Assembly: GCA_016781635.1 (NCBI GenBank)
Contig: JADDPY010000430.1
Span: 1-9,908 of the forward strand
Source: Rubrobacter sp.
Lineage (GTDB): Bacteria > Actinomycetota > Rubrobacteria > Rubrobacterales > Rubrobacteraceae
Reading direction: 5' to 3'
DNA: 9,908 nt
The position numbers and the translations under genes are program-made. A model generated the notes under the pieces. It searched no databases and was not told where the DNA came from. It saw nothing but the letters and a program-made list of their open reading frames with translations. Shown piece by piece: positions 1 through 8,414 of the stretch (within the stretch, counting starts at the first letter, position 1; each line of letters begins with the position of its first letter).

Positions 1-63
1 GGGGGAACAGGTCGCAAACGCTACCAGCGCCGCGACAGCCGTTAACAAGAGACCTCTTCGCAT
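1..63 (-). CDS. N-terminus of a secreted protein (partial)
   Basis: Only the first 21 codons are in the window; the gene runs off the left edge. They read MRRGLLLTAVAALVAFATCSP: a basic n-region, a hydrophobic core at about residues 5-16, and then either an AFA signal peptidase I site (cleavage after residue 17) or a poor lipobox ending at Cys19. The lipobox reading is weak because Thr precedes the Cys. The ATG at 63-61 is preceded on the minus strand by AGGGAAGG about 9 nt upstream, a reasonable ribosome binding site. The product is probably exported or a lipoprotein; its function cannot be told. It lies on the same strand as the XRE gene, 189 nt downstream of it. The gap 64-252 shows no gene or clear terminator. 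Confidence 0.6.
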   Translation of the reverse strand, partial: MRRGLLLTAVAALVAFATCSP

Positions 64-252
64 CTCTAGCTGCCTTCCCTCCGCACACCTGATCTCAGAG
101 GCGGGTAAATTGAGCATGCCCGGCTTCTCGCGAGGATCCAAGTGACGGTTTACGATTCGCCTCATCCTTGCCGAACTTTCGCACGCATTCGCCGTCCGCG
201 CATCCTACTAATGATGGATACCGTTCCCCAAAAGTGCAAATTTTAGGCTGGC

Positions 253-528
253 TCAGAAGCCGACCTTCCTGCCCTCCCTCGGCTCCTTCTCCGTTCCCTC
301 CTCGGGCCTCTTGGCCTGCTCGAGCTCCAGATACTGGACGCCGCCTACGAGCATCTGGGGCGCCGTGTTAAGGCCCGCAGCCAATTTGCGGATGGTGGTA
401 GGGTAAGCCTTGCGCCGGCCCGTCTCGAGCTTGGAGATCGTGTCGCGCGCCACCCCGCTCTTCTCCGCCAATTGCTCCTGACTCATTATCGCCCGCCGTC
501 GCAGGTCCCTCAAATGCGGAAGATCCAA
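253..528 (-). CDS. XRE-family helix-turn-helix transcriptional regulator
   Basis: This is a 91-aa protein with a Cro/C1-type HTH over about residues 5-60. The recognition region is Q17-L34, containing SQEQLAEKSGVARDTISKLE followed by the typical GRR and a P-T-I-R-K-L-A helix. Residues 66-91 form a charged tail rich in Glu, Lys and Arg with no recognisable domain. The start is TTG at 528-526, chosen because TAGGAGGA sits 5 nt upstream on the minus strand; no in-frame ATG lies upstream of the HTH. It is likely a DNA-binding repressor. It is divergent from clpP with about 100 bp between them, and that gap holds an inverted repeat, so control of itself and clpP is a natural guess. The actinobacterial clp regulator ClgR is also an XRE protein, but I see no specific ClgR resemblance beyond the fold. 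The family call is firm; the target is inference. Confidence 0.88.
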   Translation of the reverse strand: MDLPHLRDLRRRAIMSQEQLAEKSGVARDTISKLETGRRKAYPTTIRKLAAGLNTAPQMLVGGVQYLELEQAKRPEEGTEKEPREGRKVGF

Positions 529-546
529 GCTTTCCTCCTAAAACAC

Positions 547-561
547 TGCAAAAATCTTGCA
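547..561. promoter_or_regulatory. Inverted repeat, candidate operator between XRE gene and clpP
   Basis: TGCAA and TTGCA are perfect 5-bp arms around the spacer AAATC. The site lies 18 nt upstream of the XRE start codon and about 70 nt before the clpP start. Its right arm overlaps TTGCAC (557-562), which with 17 nt spacing to TACGCT (580-585) could be a weak sigma-70-type promoter for clpP. A second possible -10, TATAGC, is at 593-598. A 15-bp dyad in a shared divergent promoter is typical of XRE operators. The arms are short, so chance is not excluded. Confidence 0.4.
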
Positions 562-630
562 CAAGTACTCTGGCAATGCTACGCTCCTGGAGTATAGCTT
601 GATCCGGGTCGGCGAAGAAGGAGGCTCGTA

Positions 631-1260
631 GTGCAGCAGGACCCCCGTATGTTCATCCCTAACGTGACAGAACAGAGCCCGCGTGGCGAGCAGACGATGG
701 ACATCTACTCGCGGCTGTTGAAGGATAGGATCATCTTCCTCGGTACCCCGGTGAACGATCAGGTGGCGAACGCCGTTATGGCGCAGCTTTTGCACCTGGA
801 TTCCGAGGACCCGGACCAGGACATCAACATCTACATCAACTCGCCGGGCGGTAGCGTCTACGCGGGCATGGCGATCTACGACACCATGCAGTTCGTTTCT
901 TGCGACGTGGCAACGACTGCACTCGGTATGGCGGCCTCGATGGGGGCTTTCCTGCTCGCGGCGGGGGCGAAGGGTAAGAGGAGCGCGTTGCCGAACACGC
1001 GGATTCTCTTGCACCAGCCGAGCGTTGGCGGCGGGCTCGGGGGACAGGTCTCGGACGTGGAGATCCACGCTCGGGAGCTCATGCACACCAAGCAGCGCCT
1101 CAACGAGATCCTGTCTACGATGACGGGGCAGCCGTACGAGAAGATCGACCGCGACACCGACCGCGACTACATGCTCAGCGCCCAGGCGGCGGTCGAGTAC
1201 GGCGTCATCGACAGGGTCGTGGACCGCCCCGGGGGGGGCGGCTCGACGCAGGGCGGGTAG
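631..1260 (+). CDS. clpP: ATP-dependent Clp protease proteolytic subunit ClpP
   Basis: Serine peptidase (family S14) that forms the double-heptamer chamber degrading proteins unfolded by ClpX or ClpC. The 209-aa length is normal. The catalytic triad is visible: Ser103 in GMAASMGA, His128 in LLHQP, and Asp179 in the RDTDRDY stretch. The oxyanion glycines are in INSPGGSV (residues 70-76). The GTG start at 631 has AAGAAGGAGG 6-7 nt upstream; an ATG at 649 is an alternative with poorer spacing. A SVGGGLGG loop after His128 is two residues longer than in E. coli ClpP, and the C-terminus ends in GGGGSTQGG. That tail is encoded by an 8-G run (1231-1238) inside a GC hairpin (1224-1241). No clpX and no second clpP are adjacent, so unfoldase and partner must be encoded elsewhere. 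Confidence 0.97.
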   Translation: MQQDPRMFIPNVTEQSPRGEQTMDIYSRLLKDRIIFLGTPVNDQVANAVMAQLLHLDSEDPDQDINIYINSPGGSVYAGMAIYDTMQFVSCDVATTALGMAASMGAFLLAAGAKGKRSALPNTRILLHQPSVGGGLGGQVSDVEIHARELMHTKQRLNEILSTMTGQPYEKIDRDTDRDYMLSAQAAVEYGVIDRVVDRPGGGGSTQGG

Positions 1261-1295
1261 GAGGTACGCTCGGGGCTTCGGAAGGGCCTTCCACA

Positions 1296-1706
1296 TTGGG
1301 TGCCGTCTACGACTACATCCATCAGGGCGAGTGCTACCGCTACGGGGTCGGCTGGTGCCGCATTCGAATTTACGGGGGCGCATCCGGAGATGCCCCCGTG
1401 GTCCTATGCACCGACCTGCCCGAAGGTCGGGGGGAAGAGATGGTGGAGCGACTGGCGGCCGAGGTGATCCGGGACCGCTTCGGCATCCTCCCGGATCTGC
1501 CTCGACCGCTCCTCTGGATTCAGCACCGCCCCTCCCGCAGAGGCCGTGGTCCCGGCAGGTATCACCTGCTGACCTTTGCTACCTACAAGCCCCGTCTCGA
1601 AGGGGCAGGATTTGTCCGCCGCGTCACCCTAGGTGCCCCGAGCCGCGAGGAGCTGACGCCCCGGGAGGTGGCCGTGTTGACGGGCGAGGAAGATCCGTCT
1701 TCCTAG
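1296..1706 (+). CDS. Conserved-looking hypothetical protein downstream of clpP
   Basis: A 136-aa protein I do not recognise. Its N-terminal half reads like a folded small domain: aromatic and cysteine-containing beta-like segments (YDYIHQGECYRYGVGWCRIRI), then APVVLCTDLPEG and a helix up to about residue 62. A basic middle (RPSRRGRGPGRYH) and an acidic tail follow. It begins with TTG at 1296, with GAAGG (1281-1285) about 10 nt upstream, which is a weak assignment. The reading frame shows G/C-rich third positions as in its neighbours, while the overlapping frame at 1331 gives an Arg/Pro-rich low-complexity product and is a shadow. It lies 35 nt after clpP on the same strand and could be cotranscribed. 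The sequence gives no function. Confidence 0.62.
   Translation: MGAVYDYIHQGECYRYGVGWCRIRIYGGASGDAPVVLCTDLPEGRGEEMVERLAAEVIRDRFGILPDLPRPLLWIQHRPSRRGRGPGRYHLLTFATYKPRLEGAGFVRRVTLGAPSREELTPREVAVLTGEEDPSS
1687..1704 (+). other. RNA hairpin with UCCG loop over a stop codon
   Basis: AGGAAGA and TCTTCCT form a perfect 7-bp stem around the loop TCCG, a member of the stable UNCG tetraloop class. It covers the last codons and the first base of the stop of the preceding gene. No T-tract follows, so it does not fit an intrinsic terminator. It could stabilise the 3' end of the clpP-region transcript or limit readthrough or reinitiation at the TTG at 1710. The structure is seen in sequence; its role is unknown. 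Confidence 0.45.
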
Positions 1707-1709
1707 GGC

Positions 1710-1955
1710 TTGAGGCGATACGAGAGTAGGGGGCCTGGCACCGCCGGCCCGAAGTACCGGAAGCTGCGGGCGGCCAGCACGGTCTCCGACCTGGGCGATG
1801 GGAGCCTCGCTGCCGGCCCTCTCCTTGCCGCGAACCTGTTCTGGAAGCTCGTCCTGGTTGCCCGCCTCGCTTTCGCCCGGCAACTCATCTGGCTGCTCTT
1901 CTCGCTCTTTAGCGGTGCCCTCGTGGACCGGATCGACCAGCCAGATGATAAATAG
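1710..1955 (+). CDS. Possible small membrane protein
   Basis: An 81-codon frame with about 80% G/C at third positions, matching the neighbouring genes better than the opposite-strand frames here do. The first 32 residues are basic and polar. Residues about 33-74 are hydrophobic with interspersed Lys and Arg (LAAGPLLAANLFWKLVLVA, then LIWLLFSLFSGAL), which fits one or two membrane helices or a membrane-associated hairpin. The tail DRIDQPDDK is acidic. The TTG start lies 3 nt after the stop of the previous gene and has no good Shine-Dalgarno of its own, so it would need translational coupling. I do not recognise the family. It may be a real small protein or a decayed frame. Confidence 0.42.
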   Translation: MRRYESRGPGTAGPKYRKLRAASTVSDLGDGSLAAGPLLAANLFWKLVLVARLAFARQLIWLLFSLFSGALVDRIDQPDDK

Positions 1956-1971
1956 GGCCGCGAACCTGTTC
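1827..1971 (+). repeat. 15-bp direct repeat GCCGCGAACCTGTTC, two copies
   Basis: Exact copies are at 1827-1841 and 1957-1971, 130 nt apart. The first is inside the possible small membrane protein and the second just after its stop codon. This could be the trace of a short duplication or slippage event in a poorly conserved stretch. No transposon features accompany it. Confidence 0.5.
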
Positions 1972-2105
1972 CGATGTCCGCTGATCGGAGGGCTCGCCGT
2001 GCTGACCGCGACGAGCCGACTCGTGGCACATATGACGCATTGGCTTCGGTGTAGCATTCGTCCCGTGAAGCTGACGAGGCTCTCAAGGTGCGAGGAGGCA
2101 GGATC

Positions 2106-2303
2106 GTGGGCGAAGCGAAAGAGAAGCGCAACGAGTACGGCATCAAGCAGGTCGGGGATCGCTATTACCCCGTGATCGTGGACAAGGAGGCCGGCGGGCA
2201 CTACGAGATCAACAACTCGCTTACCGGCGGCTCCCTAAGCTACAAGTCGGCGGAGCAGGCCGAGGCCTACATAGAGCGGGCCAAAGCGAAACAGCGGGGG
2301 TAG
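2106..2303 (+). CDS. Small hypothetical protein, 65 aa
   Basis: The GTG at 2106 is chosen because AGGAGG (2093-2098) lies 7 nt upstream; the GTG at 2088 would put that Shine-Dalgarno inside the gene. The product is soluble and lysine/glutamate-rich. It begins MGEAKEKRNEYGIKQ, has a central strand-like segment (RYYPVIVDKEAGGHYEINN), then LTGGSLSYKSAEQAEAYIERAKAK, a probable C-terminal helix. The layout suggests a small beta-sheet plus helix fold, but I do not recognise a named family. TAGCAT at 2052-2057 could be a -10 box giving a leader of roughly 40 nt, though I see no good -35. The strong ribosome binding site and codon use support a real gene. Confidence 0.68.
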   Translation: MGEAKEKRNEYGIKQVGDRYYPVIVDKEAGGHYEINNSLTGGSLSYKSAEQAEAYIERAKAKQRG

Positions 2304-2316
2304 ACAGTAGGCATCG

Positions 2317-4958
<2,642 letters not shown>

Positions 4959-5051
4959 ACCCCCTCTTGACGCTACCGATAGTGCTTCTACAGAGAGCTG
5001 CGTACCACCGATTGCAGCGGGCCCTGAGTGGCGTGGGATTCACTCGATGCG

Positions 5052-5057
5052 TATGAT
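5052..5057 (+). promoter_or_regulatory. Candidate -10 box for the membrane GGDEF-like gene
   Basis: TATGAT ends 9 nt before the GTG at 5067, the same spacing as TATACT to the ATG at 4590. No convincing -35 is present at 16-18 nt. The gene also lacks a Shine-Dalgarno, which favours a leaderless or nearly leaderless start here. Confidence 0.4.
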
Positions 5058-5066
5058 GCTCCGATC

Positions 5067-6062
5067 GTGAGTGGCAGAGCAAGAGGAGCAAAGAGCGCCC
5101 GGGTCCTCAAGGGCCTCTCTCTGCTCTACCTTCTGTTGCTCGGCATCTCGCTTCTCTTCGTCCACGGCGGCTCCTATGAACCCGCCGTCTCTTTCGTACC
5201 CCTGTACCTGATCGCCTCCATCCTCGTAACGGCGGCGGTCGCCCTCCTTCTGCTTCCGACGAAGCAGTTCAGCGAGGGCTTTTGCATCTTTTCCTACTTT
5301 CTCTACGCCGTCTTTCTGGCCGCGGCGGCTTTCTTTACGGGCGGCGTCTCCAGCGAGCTTTACGTGCTTTTCTTTCCGCTGCTCTTTGCTCCGGCGTTGC
5401 ACGGGGCCTGGAGGATAAGCCTACCGGTTTTGGTGGCCGTGCTCGTTAGCTATGCCTTGGCGATGCTGCCTAGCGTTCTGAACGCCGTGGAGGGCTCCGA
5501 CGGACCGTCGCTCGTCTTTTTCAGGCTCGCCGCCTTCGCGCTAACGGGGGTTTTCGCACTCGCGGCGGCGGGGGGAAAGGGAGCGTCGTCCGAGCCCGAC
5601 GACGGTTACGCCCTGGACGAGGACGGTTCCATGTTTCTGGGGAGGGTGACGTCCGAGATCGAGGCCCGACGTGGGACTCCGATCGGGGTGCTTCTGGTGG
5701 ACCCCGGGCACGCGATTGAGGACATGGACCTGCTGCTGGATCGTGTCCGGACCAGGATCGGGGTGCCTTTTCTTCTCGGCGAGGGTTCGGTTTTTGGGAT
5801 CGTGCTCGGCGGGGCGAACGAAGGGGCCGTCGAGAGCGCTGCCAGGCGGGCCCTTGCCGCGGCGAACTCTCTGGGGGCGGACGAGACGCGGGCGGGAGCG
5901 GCACTCTACCCGCGTGACGCGAGAAACGCGAGGGACTTGCTCAGCGTCGCCGGTAAAGCCCTGGAGTCGGCCTTCGAGATCGAGAGCCCGGGCGCGATCG
6001 TGCTTGCCGGCAGGAACGTCGCGAGGATCGAAGGCACCGGCACCTATGGGGCCGCGCGTTAG
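5067..6062 (+). CDS. Six-helix membrane protein with degenerate GGDEF-like C-terminal domain
   Basis: Numbered from the GTG at 5067 (331 aa). After a basic N-terminus come about six predicted membrane helices, near residues 14-32, 43-64, 72-90, 97-115, 117-138 and 149-168. An acidic linker (EPDDGYALDEDGS) and a cytoplasmic domain from about residue 190 follow. That domain has GGDEF-like order: a first helix and strand with TPIGVLLVDP, then VPFLLGEGSVFGIVLGG where the active-site turn would be, then RAGAALYPRDARNARDLLSVAGKAL in place of the usual ending. The GGDEF residues themselves are absent, so it is probably a sensor or receptor without cyclase activity. A longer frame from a GTG at 5028 is possible, but TATGAT would then lie inside it and no Shine-Dalgarno supports either start. 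It may act with the soluble GGDEF-like protein encoded just upstream. Confidence 0.7.
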   Translation: MSGRARGAKSARVLKGLSLLYLLLLGISLLFVHGGSYEPAVSFVPLYLIASILVTAAVALLLLPTKQFSEGFCIFSYFLYAVFLAAAAFFTGGVSSELYVLFFPLLFAPALHGAWRISLPVLVAVLVSYALAMLPSVLNAVEGSDGPSLVFFRLAAFALTGVFALAAAGGKGASSEPDDGYALDEDGSMFLGRVTSEIEARRGTPIGVLLVDPGHAIEDMDLLLDRVRTRIGVPFLLGEGSVFGIVLGGANEGAVESAARRALAAANSLGADETRAGAALYPRDARNARDLLSVAGKALESAFEIESPGAIVLAGRNVARIEGTGTYGAAR

Positions 6063-6138
6063 GGCGGTTCCTCAAGACAAGTCCACCGCGTCGAAACCTC
6101 CGGGGGGCCTCGCTCGTACCGGGGTTTGGAAGGGGCGA

Positions 6139-6147
6139 TGTTATAAT
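6139..6147 (+). promoter_or_regulatory. Extended -10 promoter of the pspA operon
   Basis: TGtTATAAT is a perfect extended -10 element (TG at 6139-6140, TATAAT at 6142-6147). No -35 hexamer is evident, which extended -10 promoters tolerate. A start near 6154 gives a leader of about 45 nt before the pspA ATG. Unlike the nearby leaderless-looking genes, this unit has a true leader. Confidence 0.7.
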
Positions 6148-6198
6148 CTTCCGTAGGTTCGGGCTTGTTCTTCGACCCTTTGGGGGTAGACGGAGGGT

Positions 6199-6945
6199 AT
6201 GGGAAGGTTTACGAGAGCGGTTCGCGGTTTCTTCGGTAGGTTTCTTTCGGGCGTGGAGGGGAGGAACCCCGAGATTCTCCTGGAGAACGCTGTGCAGGAC
6301 GAGCTGGAGAACCTGAAGAGGCTCCAGGTCGCGACGGCCAGGACGATGGCGTACGAGAAGATGCTCGCCAGCGACGCCGCTGAGAAAGAAAAAATCGCGA
6401 CCGTGAAGGATCGGCAGGCCCGCGAGCTTACCGCCCGGGGGCAGCGGGAGGCCGCTATAGAGGTCGTCCAGCAGAAACAGGAGGCCGAGGTCCGGCTCGT
6501 CGAGCTCGAAAGCCGCCTCGTCGAGGCGCGGCGCAACTCCGAGGAGATGGAGCAGGCCTTCCGCGAGCAGGAGCGCCGATACACCGAGGTCGTTCGTGAG
6601 CGGGCGTCGCTCATGGAGGAGCATCAGCGGGCCAAGGCCCTTCGCGCCGCGAACCAGGCCCGCTCCAGCGTCTCGCTCGCCGACTCCAGCCGCGACCTCG
6701 ATAAAGCCCGCCAGGCCATAAAGCAAGCCTCCTTCGAGGCCCAGGCCGTTGGCGAGCTAGGCACCAGCAGCGATACGGAGCGTCAGATCGCCGCCGCCGA
6801 GGTCGACCTGAAGCGCCTCGACGCCGAGCGGGAGCTGGAGATGATGGAGATCCAGATGGGTATAAAGCCCGCCGGCTCCCTCGAAGGAGGAACCGAAGGG
6901 ACGGGCGAACGAAAGGCGGAGCGTGGCACAGGGGACGGTACGTAA
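6199..6945 (+). CDS. pspA: PspA/IM30 family envelope-stress protein
   Basis: A 248-aa member of the PspA/Vipp1/IM30 family (PF04012): ESCRT-III-like proteins that bind stressed membranes, oligomerise on their inner face and preserve the proton gradient. The N-terminus MGRFTRAVRGFFGRFLSG is a basic amphipathic helix, as expected for the membrane-binding helix. Residues about 25-215 are almost entirely alpha-helical, charged coiled coil (NPEILLENAVQDELENLKRL, VATARTMAYEKMLASD, EVVQQKQEAEVRLVELESRL). The tail from about 228 is a Gly/Glu-rich disordered extension. GGAG is only 3 nt before the ATG, an unusually tight spacing. It is the first gene of a four-gene operon. No pspF, pspB or pspC homologue is present here. 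Confidence 0.9.
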   Translation: MGRFTRAVRGFFGRFLSGVEGRNPEILLENAVQDELENLKRLQVATARTMAYEKMLASDAAEKEKIATVKDRQARELTARGQREAAIEVVQQKQEAEVRLVELESRLVEARRNSEEMEQAFREQERRYTEVVRERASLMEEHQRAKALRAANQARSSVSLADSSRDLDKARQAIKQASFEAQAVGELGTSSDTERQIAAAEVDLKRLDAERELEMMEIQMGIKPAGSLEGGTEGTGERKAERGTGDGT

Positions 6946-7743
6946 GTGACCCGGAGGAGTACCGGCAGGTTATCGCGGCTTGCGTATCGGCTCGCGCCTT
7001 TCGGGACATTCGTCGGGCTTGGGATTTGGTCCGTGCCGGAAAACTATCCTCTGGCTATTCTAGCCGGAGTAGGGTCCCTTGCTACGAGCAAGCTAGCGTT
7101 GAAGACCTTTGATCGTAAGGGGAACGAGCGCAAGGAGCTTTCTCGACGGGTGCGGCAGAACGTGGCGGAGCTCAGGCGGGTGGCACGCACGGACAGGGTC
7201 GCGGCCCCGCAGATGAAGCGTCTCATCGCCCTTCAGGAGGGTGTGCTGGAGAGTTTTGCGCTCGTGCCGGAGGAGTACGGGTTGCTCCTCTCCGAGGACC
7301 TGAACATCGTTGTGGACGAGGTAGAGATGTCGGCCCAGCTTGCGCGCCGCAGGGTGGCCTTGAGGAGGCACCTGGAGAGCATTAACCGGCGGGCTGTTCG
7401 GGGTCGTGTGTGGGAGCTTCAAGAGGAGATAGAGGCGCTTGAGGAAGGCTCTGCGTTGCGGGCGTCTTTCGAAGCGGCACTTGCGGGGAGGCGCGGTGAG
7501 CTCGCGGCGATCGACGCGGTGCCGGCAGCGATAGGGACTATCAACGCGCAGCTCGAGGGGATAGAGGGTTTGCTCAGTAACCTGCGCGGTGAGCTTCTTG
7601 CCCTCGACCCGGGCCTCTCGCCCCACGCGCTGGAGTCGGGGCTCGTGGCGATAAAGGAGCGGGTCTCGTTTTTCCGGCGCGGCCTGGACGAAGCGACGCG
7701 GAGCCTCGAGAAGGGGCTACCGGAGGAGGCGCCGGTACGGTGA
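6946..7743 (+). CDS. Membrane-anchored coiled-coil protein in the pspA operon
   Basis: A 265-aa protein I cannot assign to a named family. The N-terminus is basic (TRRSTGRLSRLAYR). A hydrophobic stretch at about residues 16-52 is broken by PENYP and could form one long or two short membrane helices (a hairpin). The rest is charged and helical, with coiled-coil-like segments at about 58-100, 125-185 and 195-255. The GTG start directly follows the pspA TAA with no spacer and no strong Shine-Dalgarno, so translation is probably coupled. Its stop overlaps the next start as GTGA. Position and layout suggest a membrane partner that recruits PspA or the J-domain protein, by analogy with the membrane protein PspM encoded beside mycobacterial pspA; sequence homology to PspM is not claimed. 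Confidence 0.78.
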   Translation: MTRRSTGRLSRLAYRLAPFGTFVGLGIWSVPENYPLAILAGVGSLATSKLALKTFDRKGNERKELSRRVRQNVAELRRVARTDRVAAPQMKRLIALQEGVLESFALVPEEYGLLLSEDLNIVVDEVEMSAQLARRRVALRRHLESINRRAVRGRVWELQEEIEALEEGSALRASFEAALAGRRGELAAIDAVPAAIGTINAQLEGIEGLLSNLRGELLALDPGLSPHALESGLVAIKERVSFFRRGLDEATRSLEKGLPEEAPVR

Positions 7744-8414
7744 GCGAGCGCAAGGGATTTTTTGCCAGGTTGTTCGGAGGGGGCGGTGAAGACGAGGGGG
7801 AGACCCGGATCTACTCCTCCGAGGAGCTCCGGGCGGAGGATCGGCGTGACGAGCCGCCGCCGCGCGAGATCGAGCAGCACCCCTACGGGTTCACCGTCGA
7901 GCGTGCGGCGGAGATTATCGACGATTTGCCGCCGGACGTGTCCCCGGAGAGCGCCGTACGAATCGTGCGCGGCACGCTGACGGCCGCGGGCATCCGCGTC
8001 GAGGATCTCGAAAGATCCACGCGCGCCAGAGAAACGAAGCTCCGCTCGGAGATAGGGCTTGCGCGAGGCAGGCAGGAAGAGCTCAAAGAGAGAGCCGATG
8101 AGGTTATCCGCTCTCTTCAGGAGGAGATCCGGAAGGCCGAGCAGGCCCGCGACAACGGGATCACCGAGGAGGAGAATAGGGTGGCGCGTGCCAGCACGGG
8201 CCTCGGGGACATAAAGAGGGTACGCCGCTTTTTCGACTTCCCCGTGGATGAAGACGCAGAGGATACCACCGACGTCGAGCCCATCCGCCCCGTAAGCGAC
8301 GACACGCAGGTCTTCGAGCCTTTCGACGACGATGCTGCTGATGCCGATCAGACGCAGGTGCTCAGGCACCCGGCCTCCCTTTCCGACGCGGACACCGACG
8401 CCGGGCAACGGTGA
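7740..8414 (+). CDS. Acidic-tailed linker protein in the pspA operon
   Basis: A 224-aa protein with no recognised domain. It opens with MSERKGFFARLFGGGGEDE, whose GFFARLFGG resembles GFFGRFLSG near the start of PspA, so it may sit on the membrane through a short amphipathic segment. Residues about 45-90 look like a small helical domain (FTVERAAEIIDDLPPDVSP, ESAVRIVRGTLTAAGI). About 92-160 is charged coiled coil. The last 60 residues are acidic and disordered, with two similar motifs, DDTQVFEPF and DQTQVLRHP. These threonine motifs are reminiscent of phosphothreonine sites read by FHA domains, but no FHA protein or kinase gene is in the window. Overlapping GTGA junctions at both ends show tight coupling to its neighbours. 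Confidence 0.75.
   Translation: MSERKGFFARLFGGGGEDEGETRIYSSEELRAEDRRDEPPPREIEQHPYGFTVERAAEIIDDLPPDVSPESAVRIVRGTLTAAGIRVEDLERSTRARETKLRSEIGLARGRQEELKERADEVIRSLQEEIRKAEQARDNGITEEENRVARASTGLGDIKRVRRFFDFPVDEDAEDTTDVEPIRPVSDDTQVFEPFDDDAADADQTQVLRHPASLSDADTDAGQR

Noticed and set aside
64..252. Promoter or small gene in the gap downstream of the XRE gene
   Set aside because: The plus frame at 168-371 is Pro/Arg-rich and overlaps the XRE gene; no promoter pair with acceptable spacing was found.
253..630. Calling the XRE protein ClgR
   Set aside because: Only the general HTH fold matches, and no CGC-N5-GCG ClgR-type site is seen in the clpP upstream gap.
1280..1292. Palindrome GGAAGGGCCTTCC as a terminator after clpP
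   Set aside because: The arms leave no workable hairpin loop beyond a 4-bp stem, and no T-tract follows.
538..1383. A 281-codon open frame on the minus strand
   Set aside because: Antisense to clpP, Arg/His-rich, no recognisable domain.
1629..2201. A 190-codon open frame on the minus strand
   Set aside because: Its wobble positions are less G/C-rich than those of the opposing plus frame, and it crosses the end of one plus-strand gene and the start of another.
7419..8408. A 329-codon open frame on the minus strand
   Set aside because: Antisense to two operon genes with overlapping GTGA junctions; composition is that of a shadow frame.
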